From NCBI RefSeq assembly GCF_014203325.1, contig NZ_JACHIV010000001.1, positions 4,961,501-5,025,500 of the forward strand: a stretch of DNA of 64,000 nt, written 5' to 3'. The notes below the pieces were generated by a model. It searched no databases. It was not told the DNA's origin and was given only the letters and a program-made list of their open reading frames with translations. A program made the position numbers and the translations under genes. Within the stretch, counting starts at the first letter, position 1, and each line of letters starts with the position of its first letter. The DNA comes from Saccharopolyspora gloriosae (GTDB lineage: Bacteria > Actinomycetota > Actinomycetes > Mycobacteriales > Pseudonocardiaceae). This document shows positions 20,550-30,466 of this stretch, piece after piece.

Positions 20550-21536
20550 TCAACCGCGCGCACTGAGGATCTCACGGGTGCGCACGACGTCCTGGTTCAT
20601 CTGCTCGATCAAGGCGTCCACCGAGTCGTAGCGCTCCATGCCGCGCAGCCTGCGCACGAAGTCCAACGCCACGTGCTCGCCGTAGAAATCGGCGTCCACG
20701 TCGAGCACGAACGCCTCCACCGTCCGTTCCGTACCGGAGAACGTGGGATTGCTGCCCACCGAGACCGCGGCGGGCAGCGTCTCGCCGGGTTCCGGGGAAC
20801 CGCGGCGGCGGTGGGTGAACCAGCAGGCGTACACGCCGTCGGCGGGCACCGCGGAGTACGCGGGGCTGGACAGGTTCGCGGTGGGGAAGCCGAGTTCGCT
20901 GCCGCCGCGGCCGGCGCCGCGCACCACGATGCCCTCCAGCCGGTGGTACCGGCCCAGCGCCGACGCCGCGGCCACCACGTCCCCGGCGTCGATGCACGAG
21001 CGGATGTAGGTCGAGGAGAACGTCACCGGCGCCTCCGCGGCCCCGTCGGCGCGCTCGGTCGGGCCGCTGACGAGGCGGTCCGAGGCCACTTCGAAGCCGA
21101 AGCGGTCGCCCAGCTCGGCCAGCACCGCGATGTCGCCCGCCGCGCGGTGGCCGAACGTGAAGTTCTCCCCCACCACGACCACGGCCGCGTGCAGCCGCTC
21201 CACGAGCAGTTCGTGCACGAACTCGGCCGCGGGCATCCGGGACAGCTCGGCGGTGAACGGCAGCACGCAGAACACGTCCACGCCGAGGCCCTCGGCGAGT
21301 TCCGCGCGCCGCTGCAGCGTGGTCAGCTGCGCGGGGTGGCTGCCGGGGCGCACCACTTCGGCCGGATGCGGGTCGAAGGTCATCAGCACGCAGGGGACGC
21401 CGCGCTCCCGCGCCGCCCGCACCGCGTGCGTGATCAACTGCTGGTGTCCTTGGTGGATCCCGTCGAAGACGCCGATGGTGACGACGCACCGGCCCCAACC
21501 GCCAGGGAGCTGCTCCAAACCGCGCCAACGCTGCAC
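20550..21536 (-). CDS. ribF: Bifunctional riboflavin kinase / FAD synthetase
   Basis: Converts riboflavin to FMN and FMN to FAD. The 328-residue protein has the adenylyltransferase domain with VVTIGVFDGIHQGHQQL (nucleotide-binding HxGH-like motif) near 19-35 and VVGENFTFGHRAAGD, then the kinase domain with GRGGSELGFPTANL at about 210 and the SVGSNPTF and DFYGEHVALDFVRRLR segments. GTG at 21536 (first residues VQRWRGLEQLP) is the normal family start; a TTG nine bases earlier is possible. It lies 37 bp after truB, the classic rbfA-truB-ribF gene order. Confidence 0.96.
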   Translation of the reverse strand: MQRWRGLEQLPGGWGRCVVTIGVFDGIHQGHQQLITHAVRAARERGVPCVLMTFDPHPAEVVRPGSHPAQLTTLQRRAELAEGLGVDVFCVLPFTAELSRMPAAEFVHELLVERLHAAVVVVGENFTFGHRAAGDIAVLAELGDRFGFEVASDRLVSGPTERADGAAEAPVTFSSTYIRSCIDAGDVVAAASALGRYHRLEGIVVRGAGRGGSELGFPTANLSSPAYSAVPADGVYACWFTHRRRGSPEPGETLPAAVSVGSNPTFSGTERTVEAFVLDVDADFYGEHVALDFVRRLRGMERYDSVDALIEQMNQDVVRTREILSARG

Positions 21537-21573
21537 GGCTGGCAAGCCTACTGCCTGCCCCCGGACAGGTCGT

Positions 21574-22557
21574 TCAGCCCGCCGGGGTCAGCACCAGCAC
21601 CGGCCGCGCGGTGCGCCCCTCGTCCTGCACCAGCGCCACCGCGCGACCGTCCGGCCCGAACACTCCGCAGGTGCCCGCGACGCCGGTGGCGGGGATGGTC
21701 TGCCCGTGGGTGAGCGCGCGCACCGTGCCCGCGTCGGTGTCGTGGCGGGCGAACGCGGTGGCGATGGCCTGGTCCAGGTCCATCGACAGGCCCGGTTCGG
21801 CTTCGAGCCGCTCCAGGGTGCGCGCGGTGGCCAGGCCGAAGGGCCCCACGCGGGTGCGGCGCAGCTGGCCGAGGTGGCCGCCGACGCCGAGCCGGGCGCC
21901 CAGGTCGCGCGCCAACGCCCGCACGTACGTGCCGGAGGAGCACTCGACGATCACGTCGAGCTCGATCATCCGGGTGGGCCAGGCGTCCGGCTCGGCCGCA
22001 GCGGCATCCGGCTCGGCGGCGTCGGGTTCAGCGGTGACCGCTTCCGGCTCGCGGACGGCCAGCAGGTCGAACCGCGACACCGTCACCGGCCGCGCGGCCA
22101 GCTCCACGTCCTTGCCCGCGCGAGCCAGCTCGTAGGCCCGCTTGCCGTTGACCTTGACCGCGCTCACCGAACTCGGCACCTGCTGGATGTCGCCGGTCAG
22201 CTCGGCGATGCCGTCCCGGATCGCCTGCTCGGTCACCCCGGCCGGGTCGGCCTGCGAGAGCAGCTCGCCTTCGGCGTCGTCGGTGCTGGTGGCCGCGCCG
22301 AGGCGGATCGTCGCCAAGTAGGCCTTGGTGTCCAGCGCCAGGTGCCCCAGCAGCTTCGTGGCCCGTTCCAGCCCCAGCACCAGCACGCCGGTGGCCATCG
22401 GATCCAGCGTTCCGGCATGCCCGACCTTGCGGGTGCCCATGATGCGCCGCACGCGGGACACCACGTCGTGCGAGGTCATGCCCGCCGGTTTGTCCACCAC
22501 GAGCAGACCGGGCGGGACGGCGGGACGGTTGCGTGCTGTTCGGGAGTGCTCGGACAC
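21574..22557 (-). CDS. truB: tRNA pseudouridine(55) synthase with an AEPDA-repeat insertion
   Basis: Modifies U55 in the T-loop of tRNA. The 327-residue protein begins LLVVDKPAGMTSHDVV and has the catalytic aspartate motif GHAGTLDPMATGVL near 46-59, plus the second active-site element SSGTYVRALARDLG. Between the PVTVSRFDLL strand and the IELDVIVECSSG strand is an unusual run of AEPDA repeats (about 175-193), a low-complexity acidic loop absent from standard TruB. The start is GTG at 22557 or a TTG at 22566. It is followed by ribF on the same strand. Confidence 0.95.
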   Translation of the reverse strand: MSEHSRTARNRPAVPPGLLVVDKPAGMTSHDVVSRVRRIMGTRKVGHAGTLDPMATGVLVLGLERATKLLGHLALDTKAYLATIRLGAATSTDDAEGELLSQADPAGVTEQAIRDGIAELTGDIQQVPSSVSAVKVNGKRAYELARAGKDVELAARPVTVSRFDLLAVREPEAVTAEPDAAEPDAAAAEPDAWPTRMIELDVIVECSSGTYVRALARDLGARLGVGGHLGQLRRTRVGPFGLATARTLERLEAEPGLSMDLDQAIATAFARHDTDAGTVRALTHGQTIPATGVAGTCGVFGPDGRAVALVQDEGRTARPVLVLTPAG

Positions 22558-22645
22558 GGCTGGCAATCATCCCCGACCCGTTCCGGCGCGGTGGCGGCGG
22601 CCCGTCGAAGCGGTGATCCACCGCTGAACGCGCGGCCAACGCCCA

Positions 22646-23968
22646 CTACGCCGCGGCGCCCACCTCGGCACCGACCACGGCCCACTTCCCCGATCGCGCC
22701 CGCAGCAGCAGGGTGATCAACCGCAGCAGCATGAACAGGCTCAGCCCCGTCCAGATCCCGGCCAGGCCCCAGCCGAAGGCCAGCGACAGCCAGATCAGCG
22801 GCAGGTAGCCGACGGCGGCGCTGAGCATCGTCGCGGTCCGCAGGTAGCGCGCGTCCCCGGCGCCGAGGAACACGCCGTCGAGCGCGAACACCACTCCGGC
22901 CACCGGCTGCTGCAGCACGAAGAACCACCACGCCGACGGCAGCTGCGCGAGCACCGCGGCATCGCTGGTGAACACCTTCGGCAGCACCGTCGCCAACGCG
23001 GCGAACACGGCGCCGAGCAGCACTCCGAACGCGAGCCCGTACCAGCTGATCTGCCGCGCGAGTCCCTTCGCCCGCTGCGCCGCACCGCCACCGAGGGCCG
23101 CGCCCACCAGCGATTGCGCGGCGATGGCCAGCGAGTCCAGCACGAGCGCCAGGAAGGACCACAGCTGCCACACCACCTGGTGCGCGGCGGCGGAGTCGGC
23201 TCCGGTGCGGGCCGCGACCGAGGTCGCAGACAGGAAGCACGCCTGGAAGGCCAGCGTGCGCAGCACCAGGTCCCGGCCCATGCCGAGCTGGGCGCGCATC
23301 GTCGCCGGGTCGGGCCGCAGCCCGGCGCGTTCCACCACGAGCGCCCGCAGGAACAGCGCCGCCGAGATGGACTGGCCGATCAGGTTCGCCACCGCCGACC
23401 CTTCCAGCCCCCACCCCAGCGGGTACACGAACAGCGGGCACAGCAGCGCCGAGGTGCCGTTGCCCGCGAGCACGAACCACAGCGGTCGCCGGGTGTCCTG
23501 CACCCCGCGCATCCAGCCGTTGCCGGCCATCGTGATCAGCACCAGCGGCGCTCCGAGCAGCGCGACCCGCAGCCACCGCGCCGCCGCGTCCGCGATCGGC
23601 CCCTCCCCGGCGAGCAGTTCGGCGATGGGCACCGCGAACAGCTGCGCCAGCACCAGCAGCAGCACGCCGACGGCGATGCCGAGCCAGGTGGCCTGCACCC
23701 CTTCGGCGACGGCGTCCTTGCGGCGTCCCGCGCCGTGCAGGCGGGCGGTGCGCGCCGTCGTCCCGTAGGACAGGAACGTGAGCTGGCTGGACACCAGCGT
23801 GAACAGGGTGCCGCCGAGGGCCAGGCCCGCCAGCGGCACCGCGCCCAGGTGCCCGATCACCGCGGTGTCGACGAGCACGTACAGCGGCTCGGCGGCCAGC
23901 ACGCCCAGCGCGGGCACGGCCAGCCCGAGCACCGTCCGCATCGGCACCCGCTCGGCGACCTCGCTCAC
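22646..23968 (-). CDS. MATE family efflux transporter (DinF-like)
   Basis: A 440-residue transporter with twelve predicted TM helices in two similar halves. Landmarks are LAVPALGVLAAEPLYVLVDTAVIGHLG at the start (helix 1-2, with the family proline and aspartate), GNGWMRGVQDTRRPLW between helices 4 and 5, and GVVFALDGVFLGAGDARYLR in the second half. The family exchanges Na+ or H+ for cationic drugs or metabolites. GTG at 23968 has GGGAGG seven bases before it. It lies between truB and the nrnA/CGNR genes, breaking the usual rbfA-truB continuity; the substrate is unknown. Confidence 0.92.
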   Translation of the reverse strand: MSEVAERVPMRTVLGLAVPALGVLAAEPLYVLVDTAVIGHLGAVPLAGLALGGTLFTLVSSQLTFLSYGTTARTARLHGAGRRKDAVAEGVQATWLGIAVGVLLLVLAQLFAVPIAELLAGEGPIADAAARWLRVALLGAPLVLITMAGNGWMRGVQDTRRPLWFVLAGNGTSALLCPLFVYPLGWGLEGSAVANLIGQSISAALFLRALVVERAGLRPDPATMRAQLGMGRDLVLRTLAFQACFLSATSVAARTGADSAAAHQVVWQLWSFLALVLDSLAIAAQSLVGAALGGGAAQRAKGLARQISWYGLAFGVLLGAVFAALATVLPKVFTSDAAVLAQLPSAWWFFVLQQPVAGVVFALDGVFLGAGDARYLRTATMLSAAVGYLPLIWLSLAFGWGLAGIWTGLSLFMLLRLITLLLRARSGKWAVVGAEVGAAA

Positions 23969-24035
23969 GACACCCTCCCGGTAAGCTGTGACATCGGTAT
24001 CCGCCCCTGACGAAGGCTATCGGTAAGGAGCTCGC

Positions 24036-24548
24036 ATGGACAGCGCCGATTACACGGAGCTGGCGCTGCGGCTCGCGAACGCCGACCTCACCGGCCTGGA
24101 CCGGCTGCGCGCGGCGCTGCACGACGAGCCGTGGTGGTCGCAACGCGTCCACGAACACGACCTGGAAGTGCTGCGCACCGTCGCGACCGGTCTGCGCGCC
24201 GCGTTCGACGCCATGATCGACGGAGACGCGGCGCGGGTGCAGGCGGCGACCAACGCCCTGCTCGAACGGCACCCGCCGCGACCGCGGCTGTCCGGGCACG
24301 GGCCGAGCTGGCACGTGCACGTGGCAGGCCCGGACGCCCCGCCCGCCACGGAGGTCGCCGCCGCGGCGGCCTGGGGCTTGGCGCAGGGCGTCGTGCAGCA
24401 CGGCACCGGCCGGTGGGGACGCTGCCAGGCCGCGGACTGCGCCACGTACTACCTGGACACCTCGACGAACCAGGCGAAGCGCTTCTGCTCGGCCCGCTGC
24501 GCGAACCGGGTCCACGTCGCCGCCTTCCGCGCCCGGCGCAAGAACTGA
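24036..24548 (+). CDS. CGNR zinc-finger (ABATE-domain) regulator
   Basis: A 170-residue protein with an N-terminal helical ABATE-like domain and a C-terminal treble-clef zinc finger whose four cysteines lie in GRCQAADCATYYLD and RFCSARCANRVHVAAFRAR, the CGNR motif (here CANR). Such proteins are thought to be stress-linked transcription regulators. It is the only plus-strand gene in the 13.4-32.1 kb block. It diverges from the MATE exporter gene across 67 bp, so the exporter is a plausible target. GTAAGGAG precedes the ATG. Confidence 0.85.
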   Translation: MDSADYTELALRLANADLTGLDRLRAALHDEPWWSQRVHEHDLEVLRTVATGLRAAFDAMIDGDAARVQAATNALLERHPPRPRLSGHGPSWHVHVAGPDAPPATEVAAAAAWGLAQGVVQHGTGRWGRCQAADCATYYLDTSTNQAKRFCSARCANRVHVAAFRARRKN

Positions 24549-24560
24549 GCCACCGGCCGT

Positions 24561-25604
24561 TCAGTCCAGTAGCGGGGCCTGCTCCAAGGCCGCGCGCACC
24601 GAGTCGAGGACGTCCTCGGCGGAACCGTCCGCGGTGAACCCGGCCGCCAGCCGGTGCCCGCCGCCTCCGCACAGGTTCGCGGCCTTGCCGACGTCCACGC
24701 GCCGGTCGGCGCGCAACGACACCGACCAGCGGTCCGCGGCGATCTCCTTGAGCACCACCGCGACCTCGGCTTCCGCCGTGGTCCGCACGATGTCGATCAC
24801 GCTGTCGAGTTCCTCGCTGCGCACCGGTTCGGATTCCGCCAGCCGCACCACCGCGTGCACCATTCCCAGCCCCTGCGCCGCGACGGGTTCCAGCGCGGCC
24901 TGGCCCAGCACGCCGGAGAGCATCGGCAGCCAGGCGAACGGGTGGGTGTCCATCAGGGAGCGGGTCAGCTCGTCCGGCTCGACCCCGGCCTCCAGCAGGC
25001 GCGCCGCCACCAGGTGCGTGGACGCCTGCGCCCGGCGGAACCTGCCGCTGTCGGTGACCAGGCCCGCGTACAGGCACCGCGCGATCGGCAGGTCCAGCGG
25101 GGCGCCGAGCTCGTCGAGCAGCCGCAGCACCAGCAGCACCGTCGCCACGGCCGTCTCGTCGATCACGTGGTGGGTGCCGAACCGGGGGTTCGCCACGTGG
25201 TGGTCGATGTTGAGCACGGAGCCGCCGGCGTCGATGGTGGCCCGCACTCGGCCCGCCAGCGCCCCCAGCCGTTGCAGGCTGCCCGCGTCGCACACCACGA
25301 GCAGCGGCGGCGCCGCGGGCACCTCGTCGGCGGGCACGATCAGGCCGTCTGGGTCGAGCACCCGCAGCGACCGGGGCACCGCGCCCGGATGCCCGAACGA
25401 CACCCGCACCCGAGCTCCCCTGCCGCGCAGCGCCCGGCCCAGCGCCAACGCGCTGCCCAGCGCGTCGGCATCCGGGTTGACGTGGGCGAGCAGCGTGACG
25501 TCGGAGGCTCCGGAGAGCAGCTTCGCCGCCGCCGCGACCTCCGCGGAGAGGGACTCGGCGCCGGTGCCCTCACCGGGCTGAGCGGTTCCGGGTTGCCCGT
25601 TCAC
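24561..25604 (-). CDS. DHH-family nanoRNase / pAp phosphatase (NrnA-like)
   Basis: A 347-residue phosphoesterase with DHH/DHHA1 architecture. The first metal motif is VTLLAHVNPDADALGSALALG near 40, the DHH motif NIDHHVANPRFG near 165, and the substrate motif CGGGGHRLAAGF near the C-terminus. The enzyme degrades 2-5 nt RNAs and dephosphorylates pAp. GTG at 25604 is preferred because GGAGG lies seven bases upstream; longer frames begin inside the rbfA tail. It follows rbfA on the same strand, as in many Gram-positives, and converges with the CGNR gene with a 12-bp gap. Confidence 0.92.
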   Translation of the reverse strand: MNGQPGTAQPGEGTGAESLSAEVAAAAKLLSGASDVTLLAHVNPDADALGSALALGRALRGRGARVRVSFGHPGAVPRSLRVLDPDGLIVPADEVPAAPPLLVVCDAGSLQRLGALAGRVRATIDAGGSVLNIDHHVANPRFGTHHVIDETAVATVLLVLRLLDELGAPLDLPIARCLYAGLVTDSGRFRRAQASTHLVAARLLEAGVEPDELTRSLMDTHPFAWLPMLSGVLGQAALEPVAAQGLGMVHAVVRLAESEPVRSEELDSVIDIVRTTAEAEVAVVLKEIAADRWSVSLRADRRVDVGKAANLCGGGGHRLAAGFTADGSAEDVLDSVRAALEQAPLLD

Positions 25605-25678
25605 AGGGTTCACCTCCACGCCGAACGCGCCGCACGACCACGGCGCCGCCCATAACGCACCGCATTCGAGCGGCCGGT

Positions 25679-26188
25679 TCAACCACTGTGTGGCCGACGC
25701 CGCAGATCGGCATCCGTGCCGGTCAGCGACTCGTCACCAGGAGTTTCCTCATCGTCATCATCGGTGTCGGCCGGTTCCGCACGGTAAGGGTCCGCTTCTC
25801 CCGCGTGCTCCGCTCCGGAAGCCAGCCGGGCGACCTCGGCGTCGGCCTCCTTGGCCCGCGCGACGAGCTCCTCCATCCGCCGCGCGTCGTCCGGCACGGT
25901 GTCCGCGACGAACGTCAGCGTCGGCGTGAACCGCACCCCGGTCTGCGCTCCCACGCGGGTGCGCAGCACACCGGTGGCGCTGGACAGGGCGGCGGCCGTC
26001 GACGCGTAGTCGCTGTCGTCGCCGAACACGGTGTAGTAGACCGTGGCGTCCCGCAGATCCGGGGTGACCCGAGCGTCGGTGATCGTCACCATCGCCAGTC
26101 GCGGGTCCTTGACCTCGTACTCCAGCCCCGAGGCCACGATCTGCGCGATGCGCTTCGCGAGCCTGCGGGCGCGCGCCGTATCCGCCAC
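25679..26188 (-). CDS. rbfA: Ribosome-binding factor A
   Basis: Assists late 16S rRNA processing in 30S maturation. The 169-residue protein has the single KH-like fold of Rbf[17 protein letters not shown] at the start, [30 protein letters not shown] near 30-60, and [27 protein letters not shown] 45-residue acidic tail ([14 protein letters not shown]) extends past the usual length. GTG at 26188 is preceded by GGAGG. It lies between DUF503 and nrnA in the translation block. Confidence 0.95.
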   Translation of the reverse strand: MADTARARRLAKRIAQIVASGLEYEVKDPRLAMVTITDARVTPDLRDATVYYTVFGDDSDYASTAAALSSATGVLRTRVGAQTGVRFTPTLTFVADTVPDDARRMEELVARAKEADAEVARLASGAEHAGEADPYRAEPADTDDDDEETPGDESLTGTDADLRRRPHSG

Positions 26189-26386
26189 GGCGCACCTCCT
26201 CCGTCGATCCTGCGCCCGGGTACCCGGGCGTGAACATGGGTCCGTGCCTCCGGCGGCCGAACCATCACGGCACGGCTCCCGGCTGCGGCCCTCGGCCGGT
26301 CGGCCCACGACGACCGGAGCACCGGCACGGGCGGGCGGCACCGGCGGGGCGAAACGCCCGCGACCGGTGCAACCCGTCGACCGCCG

Positions 26387-26680
26387 TCAGTCTTCCGGCC
26401 CCAGCATGCGCTGCCGGGCCGACAAGAGTTCCACTTCGGGGCGCGCGGCGACCGCGCGCTCACACGCCTCCAGCACCTCGCGCACGTGCGAGGCGTCGCC
26501 GGAGACCACGCTCACCCCGATCAGCGCCCGGCGGTGCAGGTCTTGATCCCCTGCTTCCGCCGCGGCCACTTCGAAGCGCTTCCGCAGCTCGGCCACCACG
26601 GGCCGCACCACGGCGCGCTTCTGCTTCAGCGAGTGGACGTCACCGAGCAGCAAGTCCAGTTCCAGCGCACCGACGTACAT
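26387..26680 (-). CDS. DUF503 domain-containing protein
   Basis: A 97-residue protein beginning MYVGALELDLLLGDVHSLKQKR, the standard DUF503 (YlxP) start, with SVVSGDASHVREVLEACERAV in the second half. The function is unknown; YlxP homologues sit between infB and rbfA and are thought to take part in ribosome-linked processes. The ATG at 26680 is clear. It lies 77 bp downstream of infB beyond a strong terminator-like hairpin. Confidence 0.92.
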   Translation of the reverse strand: MYVGALELDLLLGDVHSLKQKRAVVRPVVAELRKRFEVAAAEAGDQDLHRRALIGVSVVSGDASHVREVLEACERAVAARPEVELLSARQRMLGPED

Positions 26681-26713
26681 CAGCGTCGTCTCCCGAGACT
26701 TCCGGCCCGCACG

Positions 26714-26751
26714 ACCGCCGGGGGCCGCCCGTGTGGACGGCCCCCGGCGGT
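26714..26751 (-). terminator. Hairpin directly after infB
   Basis: ACCGCCGGGGGCCG pairs over all 14 positions with CGGCCCCCGGCGGT around a ten-base loop. It starts 6 bp after the infB stop. There is no U-tract. It could end most infB transcripts and set lower expression of DUF503-rbfA-nrnA. Confidence 0.75.
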
Positions 26752-26757
26752 AGCGGA

Positions 26758-29700
26758 TCAGCTGCGCGGCTTCTCCCGCATCTCGTAGGTCTCGATGATG
26801 TCGTCGACCTTCAGGTCGGAGTACGACCCGAGCGTCAGACCACATTCGAAACCGTCGCGGACCTCGGTCGCGTCGTCCTTGAACCTCTTCAGCGAGCTGA
26901 GGGTGAGGTTCTCGGCGACGACCACGCTGTCGCGCAGCAACCGGGCCTTGGCGTTGCGGCGCATGATGCCGTCGGTGACCATGCAACCGGCGATCGTGCC
27001 GACCTTCGAGGACTTGAACACCTCGCGGACCTGCGCCCGGCCGAGCTCGACCTCTTCGTACTCGGGCTTGAGCATGCCCTTGAGCGCCTGCTCGATGTCC
27101 TCGATCGCCCGGTAGATCACCGAGTAGTACCGGATCTCCACGCCTTCGCGGTTGGCGACCTCGGCCGCCTTGCCCTCGGCCCGGACGTTGAAGCCCAGGA
27201 CAATGGTGTTCTCCGCGGTGGCCAGGTTGATGTCGGACTCGTTGATGCCACCGACACCGCGGTGGATCACCCGGAGCTCGACCTCTTCGCCCACGTCGAT
27301 CTTGCTGAGCGACTCTTCCAGCGCCTCGACGGTACCGGAGTTGTCACCCTTGATGATCAGGTTGAGCTGGTTGGTCTCCTTGAGCACCTTGTCCAGGTCT
27401 TCCAGGCTGACGCGCTTGCGCTTGGCAGCGTTCTGCGCCTCCCGGATCCGAGCACCTCGGCGGTCGGCGATCTGCCGAGCCACCCGGTCCTCGTCGACGA
27501 CCAGGAACGTGTCGCCGGCACCCGGCACCGAGGTGAACCCGATGACCTGCACCGGACGCGCCGGCGTCGCCACCGTGACGTCCTCGTCGTGCTCGTTGAT
27601 CATCCGCCGGACGCGGCCGTGCGCGTTGCCCGCGACGATCGAGTCACCGACCCGCAGCGAACCGCGCTGCACGAGGACCGTGGCGACCGGACCGCGACCG
27701 CGGTCCAGGTGCGCCTCGATCGCGACGCCCTGGGCCTCCATGTCGGGGTTGGCCCGCAGGTCCAGCGCGGCGTCCGCGGTGAGCAGGATCGCCTCCAGCA
27801 GGCCCTCGATGTTGGTGCCCTGCTTGGCGGAGATCTCGACGAACATGGTGTCGCCGCCGTACTCCTCGGCCACCAGGTTGTACTCGGTGAGCTGCTGGCG
27901 GATCTTGTCCGGGTTCGCACCCTCGACGTCGATCTTGTTCACCGCGACCACGATCGGCACGCCCGCGGCCTGCGAGTGGTTGATCGCCTCCACCGTCTGC
28001 GGCATGACGCCGTCGTCGGCGGCGATCACCAGCACGGCGATGTCCGTCGACTTCGCACCACGGGCACGCATGGCGGTGAACGCCTCGTGACCAGGGGTGT
28101 CGATGAAGGTGATCGGCCGCTCGTTGCCTTCGAGCTCGGTGACGACCTGGTAGGCACCGATGTGCTGGGTGATGCCACCGGCCTCACCGGCCTGCACGTT
28201 GGCCTTCCGGATCGTGTCCAGCAGCCGCGTCTTGCCGTGGTCGACGTGACCCATGACGGTCACGACCGGCGGCCGCGCCGCGAGCTGCTCCTCGGAGCTG
28301 TCCGGGTCGCCGAAGTTGATGTCGAACGACTCCAGCAGCTCCCGGTCCTCGTCCTCCGGGCTGACCATCTCGACCCGGTAGTTCATCTCCTGGCCGAGCA
28401 GTTCGAGGATCTCGTCGGAGACGGACTGGGTCGCGGTGACCATCTCGCCGAGGTGGAACATCGCCTGCACCAGCGAAGCCGGGTTGGCGTTGATCTTCTC
28501 GGCGAAGTCGGTCAGCGAAGCACCGCGGCGCAGGCGCAGGGTCTCCCCGCCACCGCGCGGGAGGCGGACACCGCCCACCGACGGCGCCTGCATGTTGTCC
28601 ATGTACTCCTGGCGCTTCTGCCGCTTGGACTTGCGTCCACGACGCGCCGGACCACCGGGACGGCCGAAGGCACCGGCAGCGCCACCGCGACCGCCGCCAC
28701 CAGGACGGCCACCGCCGCCGGGACGACCGCGGAAACCGCCGCCCGCCGGGGGCCCGCCGGCGGGAGCACCGCCGCCGCCACCACCGGGACCGCCGCCACC
28801 GCGGAAGCCGCCGCCACCGCCACCGGGACGACCGCCGCCGCCACCGGGACGGCCACCGCCGCCACCGGGACCGCCGGGACGACCGCCACCACGACCGCCG
28901 CCGGGGCCACCGGGGCCACCGGAGCGGGCCGGGCGCGACGGCATCATGCCGGGGTTCGGCCGGGGCGGCATCATGCCCGGGTTCGGGCGGTTGCCGCCGC
29001 CTTCACCGCCGCCGCGCGGGGCCGGAGTCCCGGACGCCGGAGCGGTGCCTGCGCCACCCTGACCACCGCGGTCGGGACGCTGTCCCGGACCACCGCGGCC
29101 GGGGCCCTGACCGCCCTGGCGCTGCTGCTGTCCTCCGCCGGCACCGCCACCGGGCCGCGGCGGACGCTGCGCCGGAGCGCCGGAGCCGACGCCGAACGGG
29201 TTGTTGCCGACGCGCGGCGAGCGCGGGCCGGGCTTGGGCTTGGAGCCCTGCGGCTTCGGCGGCACGGTGCCGTCGGCGTCGCCGCCCTGCTTCTGGTCCT
29301 GCTTCGGACCGGGACGCGGGCCGGGCTTCGGGCCGGGGCGCGGAGCCGAACCGGTCGAGCCGCCCTGCGCACCGGCGGCACGCTCCTCGCCACCCTGGGG
29401 CGCGGACTCCTGCTGGGAGCCCGCCTGCGCGGCGGGCGCCTGAGCGGCAGGTGCCTGCTCGAACGGCGTGGTCTCCGGAGCCGGGGCCTGCGGGCCGGGC
29501 TTCGGACCCGGCTTGGGGCCGGGCTTGGGCGCACCGGTGCTCTCACCGGGCGCCTGCTGGCCGCCGGGCTTCGGGCCGGGAGCGGGGGCCTGCGGACGCG
29601 GGCCGGGCTTCGGACCGGGCTTGGGCGCACCGTCACCGGACTGGCCTTCGGGCTTGCGCGGCGGCGCGGGCTTCGCGCCACCGGAGCGGCCGTTGGGCTT

Positions 29701-29865
29701 GCCGGACTTGGGGTATGCGTCGCGGAGTCGGCGCGCCACCGGGGCTTCCACGGTGGACGACGCGGACTTGACGTACTCGCCCTGCTCGGCGAGCTTGTTG
29801 AGGACTTCCTTGCTCGTTACACCGAGCTCTTTTGCGAGCTCATGCACGCGGGCCTTGCCTGCCAC
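26758..29865 (-). CDS. infB: Translation initiation factor IF-2 with long Gly/Pro-rich N-terminus
   Basis: GTPase that places fMet-tRNA on the 30S subunit. The 1035-residue protein has an IF2_N helix unit at 1-50 ([18 protein letters not shown]), about 370 residues of low complexity (GPKPGPKPG repeats, then Gly/Arg-rich repeats at about 290-405), and a conserved core: [12 protein letters not shown] near 530-541, [14 protein letters not shown] and [10 protein letters not shown] for the G domain, then domains II-IV ending [11 protein letters not shown] at 29865 is chosen because GAGGAGAG lies just upstream and the family begins [10 protein letters not shown]. Order ylxR-infB-DUF503-rbfA is conserved. 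Confidence 0.98.
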   Translation of the reverse strand: MAGKARVHELAKELGVTSKEVLNKLAEQGEYVKSASSTVEAPVARRLRDAYPKSGKPNGRSGGAKPAPPRKPEGQSGDGAPKPGPKPGPRPQAPAPGPKPGGQQAPGESTGAPKPGPKPGPKPGPQAPAPETTPFEQAPAAQAPAAQAGSQQESAPQGGEERAAGAQGGSTGSAPRPGPKPGPRPGPKQDQKQGGDADGTVPPKPQGSKPKPGPRSPRVGNNPFGVGSGAPAQRPPRPGGGAGGGQQQRQGGQGPGRGGPGQRPDRGGQGGAGTAPASGTPAPRGGGEGGGNRPNPGMMPPRPNPGMMPSRPARSGGPGGPGGGRGGGRPGGPGGGGGRPGGGGGRPGGGGGGFRGGGGPGGGGGGAPAGGPPAGGGFRGRPGGGGRPGGGGRGGAAGAFGRPGGPARRGRKSKRQKRQEYMDNMQAPSVGGVRLPRGGGETLRLRRGASLTDFAEKINANPASLVQAMFHLGEMVTATQSVSDEILELLGQEMNYRVEMVSPEDEDRELLESFDINFGDPDSSEEQLAARPPVVTVMGHVDHGKTRLLDTIRKANVQAGEAGGITQHIGAYQVVTELEGNERPITFIDTPGHEAFTAMRARGAKSTDIAVLVIAADDGVMPQTVEAINHSQAAGVPIVVAVNKIDVEGANPDKIRQQLTEYNLVAEEYGGDTMFVEISAKQGTNIEGLLEAILLTADAALDLRANPDMEAQGVAIEAHLDRGRGPVATVLVQRGSLRVGDSIVAGNAHGRVRRMINEHDEDVTVATPARPVQVIGFTSVPGAGDTFLVVDEDRVARQIADRRGARIREAQNAAKRKRVSLEDLDKVLKETNQLNLIIKGDNSGTVEALEESLSKIDVGEEVELRVIHRGVGGINESDINLATAENTIVLGFNVRAEGKAAEVANREGVEIRYYSVIYRAIEDIEQALKGMLKPEYEEVELGRAQVREVFKSSKVGTIAGCMVTDGIMRRNAKARLLRDSVVVAENLTLSSLKRFKDDATEVRDGFECGLTLGSYSDLKVDDIIETYEMREKPRS

Positions 29866-29981
29866 TGCTCTCCTCATCTGGGTGAGGCCGGGCGGCAGTC
29901 CCGCTCGACCTCGTCCTATTGCCGATGCGCGTTCATGTCTTCAGCTTCACGGCTGATTCATGACGGGTCGACCTGCTTCCT

Positions 29982-30380
29982 TCAACTGCTTCCGCACGGG
30001 AGGTTCCCGCGTCGGTCTGGGGATGAGCCGCTCGCCGACGGCGTCCCGGAGTCCGGATCGGAGTCCAGGTGTGCCTGCACGGCCGAGAGGTCCAGCGGAC
30101 CCGGCACGCGGAGTGCGCGGGGGAACGCTCGACGTCGCTCGGCGAGCCGAAGGCAACGGGGATCGGGGTGCAACCATGCTCCCCGGCCCGGTCGCCGACT
30201 TCGCGGATCGGGGACGGCGGCGGAACCCGCGGAGCCGTCCTCGGCCACCACTCGCAGCAGCTCGGCGGCCGACGTTCGGAGACGACATCCGACACAGGTC
30301 CGAACCGGTCCATCGGCACGGTCGAAGCCGTGCGTACCGGGCGATCTTGTGCGGATTCTCGCTCCCTCGCGTCGAGCCAC
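29982..30380 (-). CDS. YlxR (DUF448) RNA-binding protein, apparently leaderless
   Basis: A 132-residue protein whose core reads PVRTCVGCRLRTSAAELLRVV and, after a short loop, SRRPGRGAWLHPDPRCLRLAERRRAF, the YlxR fold with its GRGAW/Y signature, which binds RNA and acts in nusA-infB operons. In-frame GTG at 30380 gives about 25 extra residues before the core. A TAGAAT hexamer ends 6 bp before this GTG, so the transcript may begin at the start codon. The C-terminus after LSAVQAHLD is Ser/Asp/Pro-rich. It lies between nusA and infB. Confidence 0.8.
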   Translation of the reverse strand: MARREGARIRTRSPGTHGFDRADGPVRTCVGCRLRTSAAELLRVVAEDGSAGSAAVPDPRSRRPGRGAWLHPDPRCLRLAERRRAFPRALRVPGPLDLSAVQAHLDSDPDSGTPSASGSSPDRRGNLPCGSS

Positions 30381-30385
30381 CAATG

Positions 30386-30391
30386 ATTCTA
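30386..30391 (-). promoter_or_regulatory. Putative -10 box (TAGAAT) for a leaderless ylxR-infB transcript
   Basis: On the minus strand TAGAAT is followed by CATTG and then the GTG start of ylxR, so the expected transcription start coincides with the start codon. No convincing -35 hexamer was found. Leaderless genes of this geometry are common in actinobacteria. It would let infB be expressed apart from rimP-nusA. Confidence 0.4.
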
Positions 30392-30466
30392 ACCCGTTGC
30401 CGCCACGACTTGTATCCGAGTCCGTCACCGCGGTGGCGGCCGGTCGTCGGCCGGCCGCCACGGGGG

